Shown piece by piece: positions 42,892 to 51,696 of a stretch of DNA of 51,696 nucleotides. The number at the start of each line of letters is the position of its first letter. The stretch's first letter is position 1. The stretch comes from Prevotella amnii DSM 23384 = JCM 14753 (GTDB lineage Bacteria > Bacteroidota > Bacteroidia > Bacteroidales > Bacteroidaceae). The notes below the pieces were generated by a model. The model did no database searches, was not told the origin of the DNA, and saw only the letters and a list, made by a program, of their open reading frames with translations. The stretch is from contig NZ_KB905279.1 in assembly GCF_000378745.1 (NCBI RefSeq), positions 1 through 51,696 of the forward strand, read 5' to 3'. The translations under genes and the position numbers were made by a program.

Positions 42892-45366
42892 ATGAAATTA
42901 TCTGAATTAAAGACAGGCGATTCTGCCATTATTATAAGAGTCTTAGGACAAGGTTGCTTTAGAAAACGCATTATTGAAATGGGGTTTATCAAAGGAAAAA
43001 AGGTAGAGGTTATGCTTAACGCTCCTCTGCAAGACCCTGTAAAATACAAAATAATGGGATATGAGGTTAGTTTGCGACATAGCGAAGCAGACAACATAGA
43101 AGTGCAACCAGAGTATGATGATAAAGAGATAGGACAAGACACAGCTAACCATCAGCAAACAATCTTTGCTAAGAAGAACGATGTTATGGACAAAACACTT
43201 AGTCCCATTAACATTAACACTTCTAATAACAAACATAAGAAAACTATATCAGTAGCATTGGTTGGTAATCCAAACTGTGGTAAAACCTCTCTGTTCAATT
43301 TTGCATCTGGCGCTCATGAGCATGTTGGCAACTACTCTGGGGTAACAGTTGATGCTAAAATGGGGTATGCTGAACAAGACGGCTACAGATTTAACCTTGT
43401 AGATTTGCCGGGTACTTACTCTTTGTCTGCTTATAGTCCTGAAGAGCTTTATGTGCGTACTCAGCTCACGGATAAAACTCCTGATATAGTAATCAATGTA
43501 ATAGATACTTCTAACCTAGAGCGAAACCTTTATCTTACCACACAGCTTATAGAAATGCATATACCTATGGTATGTGCTCTAAACATGTTTGATGAAACAG
43601 AAAAGCGTGGCGATAATATTAATGTACAACAGCTTTCTTTGCTACTTGGAATACCAATGATACCCACTTCTTTTATTTCTGGACGTGGCGTAAAGGAACT
43701 TTTCAAAAAAGTAATTGATGTATATAAAAATGATGAAAACATACCTTCCGGCTATAGACATATACTTATCAATCATGGACACGAAATAGAAAACGGCATT
43801 AAAGCCATTCAAAAACATTTAGAACAATACCCCGACATACGCTCACGCTATTCCACCCGCTACCTTGCTATCAAACTTTTAGAACATGATAAAGAGGTAG
43901 AAAATTTCATTTATAGCCTAAACGACTCTACAGAAATACTCAAACATCGTGACGAAGCCGAAAAGCGTGTTAAGGAAGAAACCGGTAACGATAGCGAAAC
44001 TGCTATCATGGACGCTAAATATGGTTTTATTAATGGTGCTTTAAAAGAAACACATTATCGTCCTGGTAATAAAAAAGGCAATTACCATACTACACATATT
44101 ATCGACAGCATACTCACAAACAAATATTTAGGTTTCCCTATATTCTTTTTACTACTCTTTATAATGTTTACTACTACATTCAACTTAGGAGAGTATCCCA
44201 AGAGTTGGATAGAAACGGGTATAGCAGATCTTGGAACTTTAATAGAGGGACATTTACCAGCAGGACCTTTAAAAGATATGCTTATAGGTGGCATTATCGG
44301 AGGCGTGGGGCAAGTTATAGTATTTTTACCACAAATACTTATTCTATACTTTTTTATTTCTTATATGGAAGACTCGGGTTACATGGCAAGAGCAGCATTC
44401 ATAATGGATAGATTAATGCATAAAATAGGGTTACATGGCAAGTCTTTCATACCTCTTGTAATGGGTTTTGGTTGCAATGTCCCGGCTATTATGTCAACAC
44501 GTACTATAGAAAGCCGACGCAATCGTCTTATCACTATGCTCATACTACCTATGATGAGCTGCTCGGCTCGTTTACCTATTTACATTATGATTACAGGTTC
44601 TTTCTTTGCTATGAAATACCGATCTATTGCTATGTTATCGCTTTATGTTATAGGTATATTAATCGCTAGTATTACAAGTAAGATATTCTCTCGATTTCTA
44701 ATAAAAGGCGAAGATACTCCCTTTGTTATGGAGCTTCCTCCCTATCGGTTCCCAACATGGAAAGCCATAGGTAGGCATACTTGGGAGAAAGGTAAACAAT
44801 ATCTTAAAAAGATGGGTGGAATAATACTTGTAGCATCACTTATTGTATGGGCTTTAGGTTATTTCCCCGTAAACGATGACCCAAGAATAAACAGACAAGA
44901 AAAACAAGAACAAAGCTATATAGGAAGAATAGGTAAAGCGGTAGAGCCTATCTTCCGGGCTCAAGGTTTCAACTGGCGGTTAGACGTCGGAATATTATCA
45001 GGAGTAGGAGCTAAAGAGATTGTCGCTTCTACTATGGGAGTACTTTATACTGACAATGATAGCTTTAGTAATGATAACAATTATAGCAATGATGACAAGA
45101 AGTATAGCTCTCTTCACAAACAAATAACAAAAGATGTGGCTAAAACACATGGCATTAGTATAAAAGAAGCCGAACCTATAGCCACACTTACTGCTTATTG
45201 CTTCTTACTCTTTGTGTTATTATACTTTCCTTGCATAGCTACTATAGCAGCAGTAAAAAGCGAAACAGGTAGTTGGGGCTGGGCTTTATTCTGCGCAATA
45301 TACACAACGGTATTAGCATGGGTAGTAAGTGCAGTGGTATTTAGGATAGGATTACTTTTTATATAA
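42892..45366 (+). CDS. feoB: FeoA-FeoB fusion ferrous iron transporter
   Basis: The product has 824 residues from ATG 42892 (an upstream in-frame TTG is ignored). Residues 1-75 are a FeoA domain with SH3-like fold (MKLSELKTGDSAIIIRVLGQ). After a linker comes the FeoB G-domain with G1 GNPNCGKTS, G3 DLPGTY and G4 NMFDE, then the membrane core with two Gate repeats (GFGCNVPAIMSTRTIESRRN; GAKEIVASTMGVLYT) and about 8-10 helices. It imports Fe2+ across the inner membrane. FeoA-FeoB fusions are known in Bacteroidetes. The pair of conserved Cys in the gates (GCNVPA, MMSCSARLP) is present. The gene is monocistronic. Confidence 0.95.
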   Translation: MKLSELKTGDSAIIIRVLGQGCFRKRIIEMGFIKGKKVEVMLNAPLQDPVKYKIMGYEVSLRHSEADNIEVQPEYDDKEIGQDTANHQQTIFAKKNDVMDKTLSPININTSNNKHKKTISVALVGNPNCGKTSLFNFASGAHEHVGNYSGVTVDAKMGYAEQDGYRFNLVDLPGTYSLSAYSPEELYVRTQLTDKTPDIVINVIDTSNLERNLYLTTQLIEMHIPMVCALNMFDETEKRGDNINVQQLSLLLGIPMIPTSFISGRGVKELFKKVIDVYKNDENIPSGYRHILINHGHEIENGIKAIQKHLEQYPDIRSRYSTRYLAIKLLEHDKEVENFIYSLNDSTEILKHRDEAEKRVKEETGNDSETAIMDAKYGFINGALKETHYRPGNKKGNYHTTHIIDSILTNKYLGFPIFFLLLFIMFTTTFNLGEYPKSWIETGIADLGTLIEGHLPAGPLKDMLIGGIIGGVGQVIVFLPQILILYFFISYMEDSGYMARAAFIMDRLMHKIGLHGKSFIPLVMGFGCNVPAIMSTRTIESRRNRLITMLILPMMSCSARLPIYIMITGSFFAMKYRSIAMLSLYVIGILIASITSKIFSRFLIKGEDTPFVMELPPYRFPTWKAIGRHTWEKGKQYLKKMGGIILVASLIVWALGYFPVNDDPRINRQEKQEQSYIGRIGKAVEPIFRAQGFNWRLDVGILSGVGAKEIVASTMGVLYTDNDSFSNDNNYSNDDKKYSSLHKQITKDVAKTHGISIKEAEPIATLTAYCFLLFVLLYFPCIATIAAVKSETGSWGWALFCAIYTTVLAWVVSAVVFRIGLLFI

Positions 45367-45487
45367 AGAGAGCTTTGCTAAAAACTACACCAACATATAG
45401 AATTTTTATAGTATTAAAAGTATTAATCTTTTAAATGTTTATATTTAAAAATACTTACTTGAAGAAGTATTTGCAATAATTTTTATG

Positions 45488-45495
45488 TAATTTTG
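45488..45495 (+). promoter_or_regulatory. engB -7 promoter box
   Basis: TAATTTTG is a perfect -7 box 20 bp before the engB ATG. TTTG at 45470-45473 is too close (14-bp spacer) and TTG at 45459-45461 too far (26 bp), so the -33 element is uncertain. Confidence 0.5.
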
Positions 45496-45515
45496 CCGCT
45501 AAATATTTAGCTATC

Positions 45516-46121
45516 ATGATTATTAAAGATTCAGAGTTTATTATATCCTCTCCTACAGTTTTTAAATGCCCTAATGATAACAAGCCAGAATATGCATTCA
45601 TCGGCAGATCAAATGTGGGTAAGTCAAGTCTTATAAATATGCTATGTAACCACAAAGGTTTGGCTAAAACATCGGCAAAACCAGGGAAAACATTACTTAT
45701 AAACCATTTTATTATTAACAAAGAATGGTATTTAGTAGACTTACCTGGTTATGGATATGCAAAAAGCTCTAAATCTGTTCGTAATAAATTAGAACAGATG
45801 ATAGCACAATATATATTACAGCGTAAACAGCTTATCAATGTATTCGTACTTATTGACATTCGACACGAACAGCAAACTATTGACCGTGAGTTTGTAGACT
45901 GGTTAGGAAAAAGCAACATTCCTTTCTCTATAATTTTCACAAAAGCCGATAAGCTAACAACAGGAAAAGCCAAATCAAATGCACTTCTTTGGATGAGAAA
46001 ACTAGAAGATACATGGGAAGAACTCCCTCCGTATTTCATAACATCAGCTGAAAAGAAAACAGGTAAAGAGGAAGTTCTCAATTATATAGAAAGTATAAAT
46101 TCTAATATCAATAAAGGCTAA
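45516..46121 (+). CDS. engB: Ribosome biogenesis GTP-binding protein EngB (YsxC/YihA)
   Basis: This 201-residue TRAFAC GTPase is needed for 50S assembly. G1 is [12 protein letters not shown] near residues 31-42, G2 is [12 protein letters not shown]3 is DLPGYGYAK near 75, and G4 is FTKADKL near 142. Length is typical. It is followed after 4 bp by the ABC-F gene on the same strand, so the two are co-transcribed; both act on the ribosome. Confidence 0.96.
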   Translation: MIIKDSEFIISSPTVFKCPNDNKPEYAFIGRSNVGKSSLINMLCNHKGLAKTSAKPGKTLLINHFIINKEWYLVDLPGYGYAKSSKSVRNKLEQMIAQYILQRKQLINVFVLIDIRHEQQTIDREFVDWLGKSNIPFSIIFTKADKLTTGKAKSNALLWMRKLEDTWEELPPYFITSAEKKTGKEEVLNYIESINSNINKG

Positions 46122-46125
46122 TTTT

Positions 46126-47922
46126 ATGAATCAAAAACCTTATCTTGATGTTCAATCTCTTTCAAAACGATTTGGGGCTCAAATACTATTTAATGACATA
46201 TCTTTTTCTGTTTCCGAAGGACAGCATGTTGGACTAATAGCTAAAAACGGAACAGGGAAATCAACTTTACTATCTATACTCACCGAAAAGGAAGGATACG
46301 ATAGCGGAAGTATTATATATCGTAATAACATAAAGGTGGGATTATTAGAGCAAACCACTATATTCGATCCTAATGAGACTGTACTTGATGCTTGCTTTAA
46401 TCATCAAGGTAATGAAGAAAAGCTCCTAAAGGCAAAACAGATACTCACTATGCTAAAGATATATAATATGGAGCAGCCTATGGGGGAATTAAGTGGAGGA
46501 CAACAAAAACGTGTAGCCTTAGCTAACACCTTAATCTTAGAACCAGACCTTCTCATACTTGATGAGCCCACAAATCACCTCGACTTAGATATGATAGAAT
46601 GGCTTGAAAGCTACTTAAAACGTGGTAATAAAACCATTCTTATGGTTACACACGATAGATATTTCCTTGATAATGTTTGCAATACTATCATTGAAATAGA
46701 TAATAATACCATATATACATATAAAGGTAATTATGCTTATTATCTGGAAAAACGACAAGAACGCATAGATAACACAAAGGCTGAAATAGCACGAGCAAAT
46801 AATCTTTATCGTACCGAACTGGAATGGATGCGCCGTATGCCACAAGCACGCGGACATAAAGCTCGCTATCGTGAAGAAGCTTTTTACTATCTGGAAGCTA
46901 AGGCTAAACAACGCATAGAAGAAAGACAAATACGACTTAAATCGTCTAATGTATATATTGGAAGTAAAATTTTTGAATGTCAATATGTTTCAAAACGATT
47001 TGATGATAAAGTAATTCTCCATAACTTCTATTATAACTTTTCTCGTTTTGAAAAAATGGGAATTGTTGGAAATAATGGTACTGGAAAATCTACATTCATT
47101 AAAATGCTTTTAGGTTACATTACACCTGATGAGGGGAAATTTGACATTGGAGAAACCGTACGCTTTGGATATTTCTCACAAGATGGATTACAATTTCGCA
47201 ATGATCAAAAAGTTATAGATATTATAACAGATATAGCCGATTATATCGACTTAGGTGGTGGACGGCATCTAAGTGCGTCACAATTTTTACAGCATTTTCT
47301 ATTCGACCCTGAACAACAGCATAATTATGTAAGCAAATTATCTGGAGGAGAGAAGCGCAAACTATATCTTTGCACTGTATTAATGAAAAACCCTAATTTC
47401 TTGGTACTTGATGAGCCTACCAACGATCTTGATATTCAGACCCTTCAGATCTTAGAAGAATATCTACAAGACTTCCCTGGATGCGTAATTATTGTATCAC
47501 ACGACAGATATTTTATGGATAAGGTAGTAGATCATCTTTTAGTATTTAATGGTAAAGGAGATGTAAAAGACTTCCCTGGCAACTACACGCAATATCGTGA
47601 TTATATGCGCCTAAAGTCAAAAGAGCAAGATGTTTCTAAACCTATTCAACAACCCAAAAGTACCACTAAACTAAACAAGAGCCGCAATAGTAGCAATGAG
47701 TTAACACACAAAATGACCTTTAAAGAGAAATATGAATACGAACAAATTACGAAAAAAATAGAACTGCTAAACACAGAAAAGCAAGCCATTGAAAAAGCAC
47801 TCTGCTCAGGAACTCTATCTGTAGAAGAACTTACTGATAAAAGTAAACGTCTACCCTTAATAAGTAGCGAACTTGATAAACTTGAAATGCGGTGGTTAGA
47901 ATTAGATGAATTAAAATCTTAA
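46126..47922 (+). CDS. ABC-F family ATPase
   Basis: This 598-residue soluble protein has two ABC domains and no membrane segments. The Walker A motifs are AKNGTGKSTLLSIL near residue 37 and GNNGTGKSTFIKML near 316. The signatures are LSGGQQKRVALANTL and LSGGEKRKLYLCTVL, with Walker B LLILDEPTNHLDL and FLVLDEPTNDLDI. The inter-domain linker (about 210-280) is rich in Arg and contains RMPQARGHKARYR. The C-terminus adds a coiled coil (about 535-598), as in the Uup subgroup. ABC-F proteins act on the ribosome or, for Uup, on DNA/ribosome maintenance. Co-transcription with engB fits a ribosome role. Confidence 0.92.
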   Translation: MNQKPYLDVQSLSKRFGAQILFNDISFSVSEGQHVGLIAKNGTGKSTLLSILTEKEGYDSGSIIYRNNIKVGLLEQTTIFDPNETVLDACFNHQGNEEKLLKAKQILTMLKIYNMEQPMGELSGGQQKRVALANTLILEPDLLILDEPTNHLDLDMIEWLESYLKRGNKTILMVTHDRYFLDNVCNTIIEIDNNTIYTYKGNYAYYLEKRQERIDNTKAEIARANNLYRTELEWMRRMPQARGHKARYREEAFYYLEAKAKQRIEERQIRLKSSNVYIGSKIFECQYVSKRFDDKVILHNFYYNFSRFEKMGIVGNNGTGKSTFIKMLLGYITPDEGKFDIGETVRFGYFSQDGLQFRNDQKVIDIITDIADYIDLGGGRHLSASQFLQHFLFDPEQQHNYVSKLSGGEKRKLYLCTVLMKNPNFLVLDEPTNDLDIQTLQILEEYLQDFPGCVIIVSHDRYFMDKVVDHLLVFNGKGDVKDFPGNYTQYRDYMRLKSKEQDVSKPIQQPKSTTKLNKSRNSSNELTHKMTFKEKYEYEQITKKIELLNTEKQAIEKALCSGTLSVEELTDKSKRLPLISSELDKLEMRWLELDELKS

Positions 47923-48045
47923 TAACTAAAAGATTATACAAAAAATCTTATAATTAAAAAGTATAATACCTATTTTCCTAAACGCCGCACAAATAATTAT
48001 TAACTTAAAACTAAACGTATAAAAAACTTTTTACCGCAAAAATAC

Positions 48046-49410
48046 TTACAAAGGCTTTGAAAAATGCTTCTCTGTATTTATCATCATAGGATCAAGAGCC
48101 GCTGCTACATTACGAACAAAAGGACGAGCAGATGATAATACTGTTAAATAATCTTCAGAGAATGTTATCAAACCATCACGTTGCATCTCCTCTAAAACAT
48201 CAGACTGATAATTAATACTATCCATAAGAAATTCTTTAGATATATTAAGCTCTGAAGCTAAAGTTTCCCACTCTATATGATAATTGCACATAAGCTGCTC
48301 TATTACTGCCCTTACTATCTTTTGTTGTGAAGATAAATTATATCCCTTACTAACAGGAAGATGTCCTATTGACAGCATTGCTATATATTCATCTATTGAC
48401 TTAGTGTTTTGAGCGTATGCCATATCTAACTGACTAATACCTGTAACACCAAAAGCATATACTTGCCCTGTAGTGCGTCGAGTACAATAACCCTGAAAAT
48501 TACGATGAAGCTGGTGAGTATTAAGTGCTAATGTAAGTTCGTCAGAAGGCAACACAAAATGATCTAAACCTATTTCTTCATATCCTGCTTTTAATAATTC
48601 CGTCTCGGCATTTTTAAACATCAATGACTTATCTTCACTACTAGGCAGACCAGCCTTCTCTAATATCATTTGTCTCTTAAATATCCATGGACAATGACCA
48701 TAACTAAAAGTAGTAAGACGATCAGGCTTAAGAGTTATTGCCTTGCGCATTGTTTGAAGGAAACTATCTGGAGTCTGAAGAGGAAGCCCAAAAAGAAAAT
48801 CCATATTAATACTTGCACCACCTTCACGCAATATATTAATTATATCTAATAAAGGTAGCTTGGAAGGAGTTCTATTAACTACTTTAAGTACATCTTCATT
48901 AAAATCTTGCACACCTATACTAAAACGATTGAAATGTGCTGATAACAATTTATACCAATCATCTTTTTCTAAATAACCAGGATGACACTCTATTGCTATT
49001 TCAGGATGTTCTATAGTTGGAAAATAAGAAAATAAATGCTCATTAAACTCTTTCAAAACTGTTACAGGCAAAGATGTAGGACTTCCTCCACCATAATGTA
49101 TCTGAGAAATACACCTCTTTTTATTCAAATGCTTTGCTACAATATCTATTTCCTTATGAATAGCCTCTACATAAGCCTTTACATATTCTTGTTTCTGCAT
49201 AGGATAAGAATTACACCCACAATAATGACACAATCGGTAACAAAACGGTATATGAAAATAAAATGAAAGATTACTTGTGCCATAGATATTACTTCTTTCA
49301 AGAACATCTATATAGTTATCCTCAGTAAATGATTCAAAATAATTAGCTGGAGGATAACTCGTATATCGTGGTACAGATACATTATATTTATTAAGAATAT
49401 TAGTATTCAT
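48046..49410 (-). CDS. hemN: Oxygen-independent coproporphyrinogen III oxidase (HemN)
   Basis: This 454-residue radical-SAM enzyme decarboxylates coproporphyrinogen III to protoporphyrinogen IX under anaerobic conditions. The iron-sulfur cluster motif is CYRLCHYCGC, with Cys57, Cys61 and Cys64 plus the extra Cys66 typical of true HemN rather than HemW. The opening RYTSYPPANYF and later GGGSPTSLP segments are family-like. Length is normal. It is single, with 120 bp to the ABC-F gene, which is convergent. No perfect promoter box is seen. Confidence 0.95.
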   Translation of the reverse strand: MNTNILNKYNVSVPRYTSYPPANYFESFTEDNYIDVLERSNIYGTSNLSFYFHIPFCYRLCHYCGCNSYPMQKQEYVKAYVEAIHKEIDIVAKHLNKKRCISQIHYGGGSPTSLPVTVLKEFNEHLFSYFPTIEHPEIAIECHPGYLEKDDWYKLLSAHFNRFSIGVQDFNEDVLKVVNRTPSKLPLLDIINILREGGASINMDFLFGLPLQTPDSFLQTMRKAITLKPDRLTTFSYGHCPWIFKRQMILEKAGLPSSEDKSLMFKNAETELLKAGYEEIGLDHFVLPSDELTLALNTHQLHRNFQGYCTRRTTGQVYAFGVTGISQLDMAYAQNTKSIDEYIAMLSIGHLPVSKGYNLSSQQKIVRAVIEQLMCNYHIEWETLASELNISKEFLMDSINYQSDVLEEMQRDGLITFSEDYLTVLSSARPFVRNVAAALDPMMINTEKHFSKPL

Positions 49411-49710
49411 TATAAGTAAAAAATTATTTTATTGTTTTATAAATTAATAAGCCATACGCCTATATAATCTTATTATTTCTATCTTAGGTAATATGACTTT
49501 CTTTTATCAAAATAAAATCTTGTTACACTACAAATATTTTTTCTTTAAGTTCCTTTTGTCATATCTTTATCATTTATTGCAAGCAAAAATACACAATTAT
49601 TTCTTATAAACAGCCTTATAGTATCATAAGTTAAACATAAAAGCATATTTATGTTACTTTTATCATCATAAATGAGTAGGAAAAGAAGAGAAAATAAAAC
49701 ACTAAAAAGA
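49411..49710. other. Intergenic region between hemN and glnA
   Basis: This AT-rich spacer separates divergent genes and shows no protein-like frame. It holds the 22-bp dyad AACATAAA-N6-TTTATGTT (49634-49655), about 55 bp upstream of the glnA -33 region, which could be a regulator site for either gene. Confidence 0.4.
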
Positions 49711-49740
49711 TTTATTTTCAGAAAAGAATTCTTATTTTTG
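49711..49740 (+). promoter_or_regulatory. glnA promoter
   Basis: TTTA (49711-49714), an 18-bp spacer and a perfect -7 box TATTTTTG (49733-49740) fit the Bacteroidetes pattern. Transcription would start about 28 bp before the glnA ATG. Confidence 0.65.
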
Positions 49741-49771
49741 TAATAAATATAACCTCATAAATTTTTTAATA

Positions 49772-51277
49772 ATGGAAAATAATATTAATCTTTTTTCTGC
49801 TAACAAGTTGGAGACATTTCTATGTAAGAAATCAAAGACTTTTACCAAAGTAGACATTCTTAAAATAGTAGATAAGTATGAAATTGAAATGGTAAATTTC
49901 ATGTATCCTGCTGGAGACGGAAGATTAAAAACCTTAAACTTCTCTATCCACTCAAAAAAATATCTCGAAACAATACTTACCTGTGGTGAACGTGTAGATG
50001 GATCATCATTATTTAGCTTTATAGCTGCAGAAAGTAGTGACCTATATATAATACCTCGCTATTCTACTGCTTTTATAGATCCTTTTGCAGTTACCCCTAC
50101 TCTATGCTTTCTATGTACTTTCTTTGATAGAGATGGAAAACCTTTAGCCTCTTCTCCAGAGCAAACACTCTTTAAAGCTATGACAGCCTTTGAAGAAGTA
50201 ACAGGAATGACCTATGAAGCAATGGGTGAACTTGAATATTATGTTATACATGAACAAGAAGAGGACTTCCCTGCTGAAGACCAACATGGATATCATGAAA
50301 GTTCTCCATTCTCTAAAACCAACGACTTTCGCACTGCATGTATGAAAATCATTACAGAAATAGGAGGTAAGATAAAATATGGACACTCTGAAGTAGGTAA
50401 TTTTGTAGATAATCACTTAAACTATGAACAAAATGAAATAGAATTTTTACCAGTACCTGCAAATGAATGTGCAGAACAGATACTCTTAGCTAAATGGGCT
50501 ATCAGAACTTTAGCCTATAAACAAGGATTAGACGTTACATTTGCACCTAAAATTACCACAGGAAAAGCTGGTTCAGGTATGCATATTCATATGCGCATGA
50601 TGAAAAATGGTAAGAATATGATGCTTAATAATGGTAAGCTTTCTGATGATGCACGAAAAATGATAGCAGGAATGATGGAACTTGCACCAAGCATTACAGC
50701 TTTTGGTAATAAAAATCCTACATCTTATTTCCGTCTTGTTCCTCATCAAGAAGCTCCTACTAACGTTTGTTGGGGTATGAGCAATAGATCTGTTTTGGTT
50801 CGTGTACCTTTAGGCTGGACTTCTGGTGAAGACATGTGTCATAAAGCTAATCCCTTAGAACCTTTAACACAACGTGATTATAGTGGCAAACAGACTGTTG
50901 AAATGCGATCACCTGATGGTTCTGCTGATATTTATCAGCTTCTTGCAGGATTATGTGTAGCTTGTCGTCATGGCTTTGAAATGCCTAATGCCAAAGAAAT
51001 AGCAGAAAATACATTTGCCGATAGTGATATTCATGACGAAAAAAATGCCAGCAAATATGCTAACCTTACACAACTACCTGATTCTTGTGAAGCTTCTGCA
51101 GATTGCTTAGAAAAGCAACGAACTATTTATCAAGCTTACAATGTGTTCCCTGCTGCTATGATAGACGGCATTTTAAAGCAACTACGTGATACCCACGATC
51201 GCACTTTACGTGCTGATATACATGATAAACCAGAAGAAATAGCCATTTTAGTGAAAAAATATTTCCACTGTGGATAA
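49772..51277 (+). CDS. glnA: Glutamine synthetase, GlnA-type of about 500 residues
   Basis: This 501-residue enzyme makes glutamine from glutamate, ammonia and ATP. The catalytic domain shows the metal-binding GELEYYVIH (about 153), the GKAGSGMHIHM segment with its ATP/metal-site His (about 273-283) and the glutamate-binding NRSVLVRVPLGW (about 342). The N-terminal beta-grasp part includes YPAGDGRLKTLNF. I do not see the adenylylation-site Tyr motif of enterobacterial enzymes, which suggests other control. The length fits GSI-like forms of Bacteroidales. It is probably monocistronic and borders foreign DNA downstream. Confidence 0.95.
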   Translation: MENNINLFSANKLETFLCKKSKTFTKVDILKIVDKYEIEMVNFMYPAGDGRLKTLNFSIHSKKYLETILTCGERVDGSSLFSFIAAESSDLYIIPRYSTAFIDPFAVTPTLCFLCTFFDRDGKPLASSPEQTLFKAMTAFEEVTGMTYEAMGELEYYVIHEQEEDFPAEDQHGYHESSPFSKTNDFRTACMKIITEIGGKIKYGHSEVGNFVDNHLNYEQNEIEFLPVPANECAEQILLAKWAIRTLAYKQGLDVTFAPKITTGKAGSGMHIHMRMMKNGKNMMLNNGKLSDDARKMIAGMMELAPSITAFGNKNPTSYFRLVPHQEAPTNVCWGMSNRSVLVRVPLGWTSGEDMCHKANPLEPLTQRDYSGKQTVEMRSPDGSADIYQLLAGLCVACRHGFEMPNAKEIAENTFADSDIHDEKNASKYANLTQLPDSCEASADCLEKQRTIYQAYNVFPAAMIDGILKQLRDTHDRTLRADIHDKPEEIAILVKKYFHCG

Positions 51278-51306
51278 TTATAATAGTTAACATAAATGTA
51301 TAGAAA

Positions 51307-51353
51307 AGTGCAAGTCCCATGATTCCAACTATGTATTTAATGGAACTTGCACT
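51307..51353. terminator. Hairpin downstream of glnA
   Basis: AGTGCAAGTCCCAT pairs with ATGGAACTTGCACT (14 bp, one wobble) around 19 nt, 30 bp after the glnA stop. It has no T-run on the plus strand; ACAACTAATC follows. A short T4 run follows on the minus strand. It may be a glnA terminator cut off by insertion of the element downstream. Confidence 0.6.
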
Positions 51354-51646
51354 ACAACTAATCAGCGAAAATGAAGAAATATCGAAGTTGGTGTAAACTG
51401 ACTGATAATGAGCAGGAAACGGAATAATTTGCATAGAAGTGCTCTTTTCAAAAAGAGTTATAATATGCAGATTTAGGCAGAAGTTCAGTTACTAGAGCGT
51501 TACCCGATTTCGTCATAAGTAACGATGGGGCAATATTCGGTAACTAAGTTATTTTCGCTCGTGTGGTTGTTGCTGCGGTCGGCAGTTTTCTGCATAAGTG
51601 AGGAACGCTTTGAAATTGGTAATTTTGCCACAAAACATCAAAGCGT
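51354..51646. other. Probable mobile-element end upstream of an integrase gene
   Basis: After about 51360 the sequence looks less AT-rich than the core. It holds a nested palindrome at 51430-51469 (TGCATA...TATGCA around CTCTTTT/AAAAGAG). Four short sites follow: GTTAC at 51488 and 51499, GTAAC at 51519 and 51540. Such clustered inverted sites resemble integrase or excisionase arm sites. No gene of more than a few codons is recognised. The attachment site itself cannot be located without the other element end. Confidence 0.45.
51605..51646 (+). promoter_or_regulatory. Integrase promoter flanked by a 9-bp inverted repeat
   Basis: A perfect -7 box TAATTTTG lies at 51620-51627. It is bracketed by ACGCTTTGA (51605-51613) and its exact inverse TCAAAGCGT (51638-51646), which abuts the start codon. 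Binding to both arms would cover the promoter and the ribosome binding site. This would suit autoregulation of an integrase. Confidence 0.55.
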
Positions 51647-51696
51647 ATGAAAACAGAAAAAATGAAGGTGTTGCTCTACCTCAAAAAGAGCGGTCT
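51647..51696 (+). CDS. Tyrosine site-specific recombinase, N-terminal end (cut by window edge)
   Basis: Only the first 17 codons are inside the window: MKTEKMKVLLYLKKSGL. This start is very like the N-termini of Bacteroidales tyrosine recombinases of integrative and mobilisable elements, whose arm-binding domain opens with a strand of the form KVxxYLKKSG followed by a stretch on PIMGRI. The gene would insert and excise a mobile element to its right. The family is inferred from these few residues and from the repeat-rich upstream region, so confidence is moderate. Confidence 0.65.
   Translation, partial: MKTEKMKVLLYLKKSG

Noticed and set aside
1..51696. CRISPR arrays, tRNA or rRNA genes
   Set aside because: I saw no regularly spaced repeat array and no cloverleaf or rRNA-like GC-rich block in any intergenic region.

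Overview
The window is AT-rich chromosomal DNA of a Bacteroidota bacterium, most likely order Bacteroidales (Bacteroides/Prevotella/Porphyromonas relatives); I cannot name the genus. Reasons: a SusC/SusD-type outer-membrane pair with DUF4843 and PKD-like lipoproteins, a BspA-type leucine-rich-repeat lipoprotein, a FeoA-FeoB fusion, the lysS-gpsA-pgi run, a 500-residue glutamine synthetase, weak ribosome binding sites, and many upstream boxes matching the Bacteroidetes TAnnTTTG (-7) / TTTG (-33) promoter.

Left edge (1-6014): an accessory, defence-like cassette read leftwards: XRE regulator, Bro-N/Fic protein, type IIG restriction-modification enzyme, DUF2971 protein. Two of the four genes carry lesions: the XRE gene has an in-frame TAG at codon 24 and the type IIG gene is split by a one-base frameshift that separates its nuclease part from its methyltransferase. 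A 19-bp dyad upstream looks like the regulator's operator, and the Fic gene carries a palindromic in-frame segment just before its catalytic motif. Bases 1-337 hold a nested inverted repeat and a 26-bp direct repeat, but no gene.

Core (6433-49410): dnaK and an HU-like gene leftwards; then a rightward six-gene operon (SusC-like, SusD-like, DUF4843, PKD-like, BspA-LRR lipoprotein and a shuffled paralogue of the last). This is followed by asd (leftward), a cation/proton antiporter, a LolD-like ATPase, a CvfB-like S1 protein, tcdA, an SDR, dps, lysS-gpsA-pgi, a HAD phosphatase, pepD plus a UPF0104-type membrane protein (leftward), rsmA, frr, rsgA, a DUF349 protein and corA (leftward), a lipoprotein (leftward), radA, feoAB, engB, an ABC-F protein and hemN (leftward). 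These are mostly housekeeping: translation and ribosome maturation, central carbon and amino-acid metabolism, metal handling, DNA repair.

Right edge (49411-51696): glnA, then DNA of different character with short repeats, ending in the first 17 codons of a tyrosine recombinase. A mobile element therefore probably begins just downstream of glnA.

The signals I find most worth testing are the three-segment mutually exclusive hairpin set in the corA leader (putative RNA switch), the decaying XRE-Fic-type IIG-DUF2971 cassette with its operator, near-leaderless divergent promoters (radA/lipoprotein and the UPF0104-type gene), and the integrase promoter bracketed by a perfect 9-bp inverted repeat.
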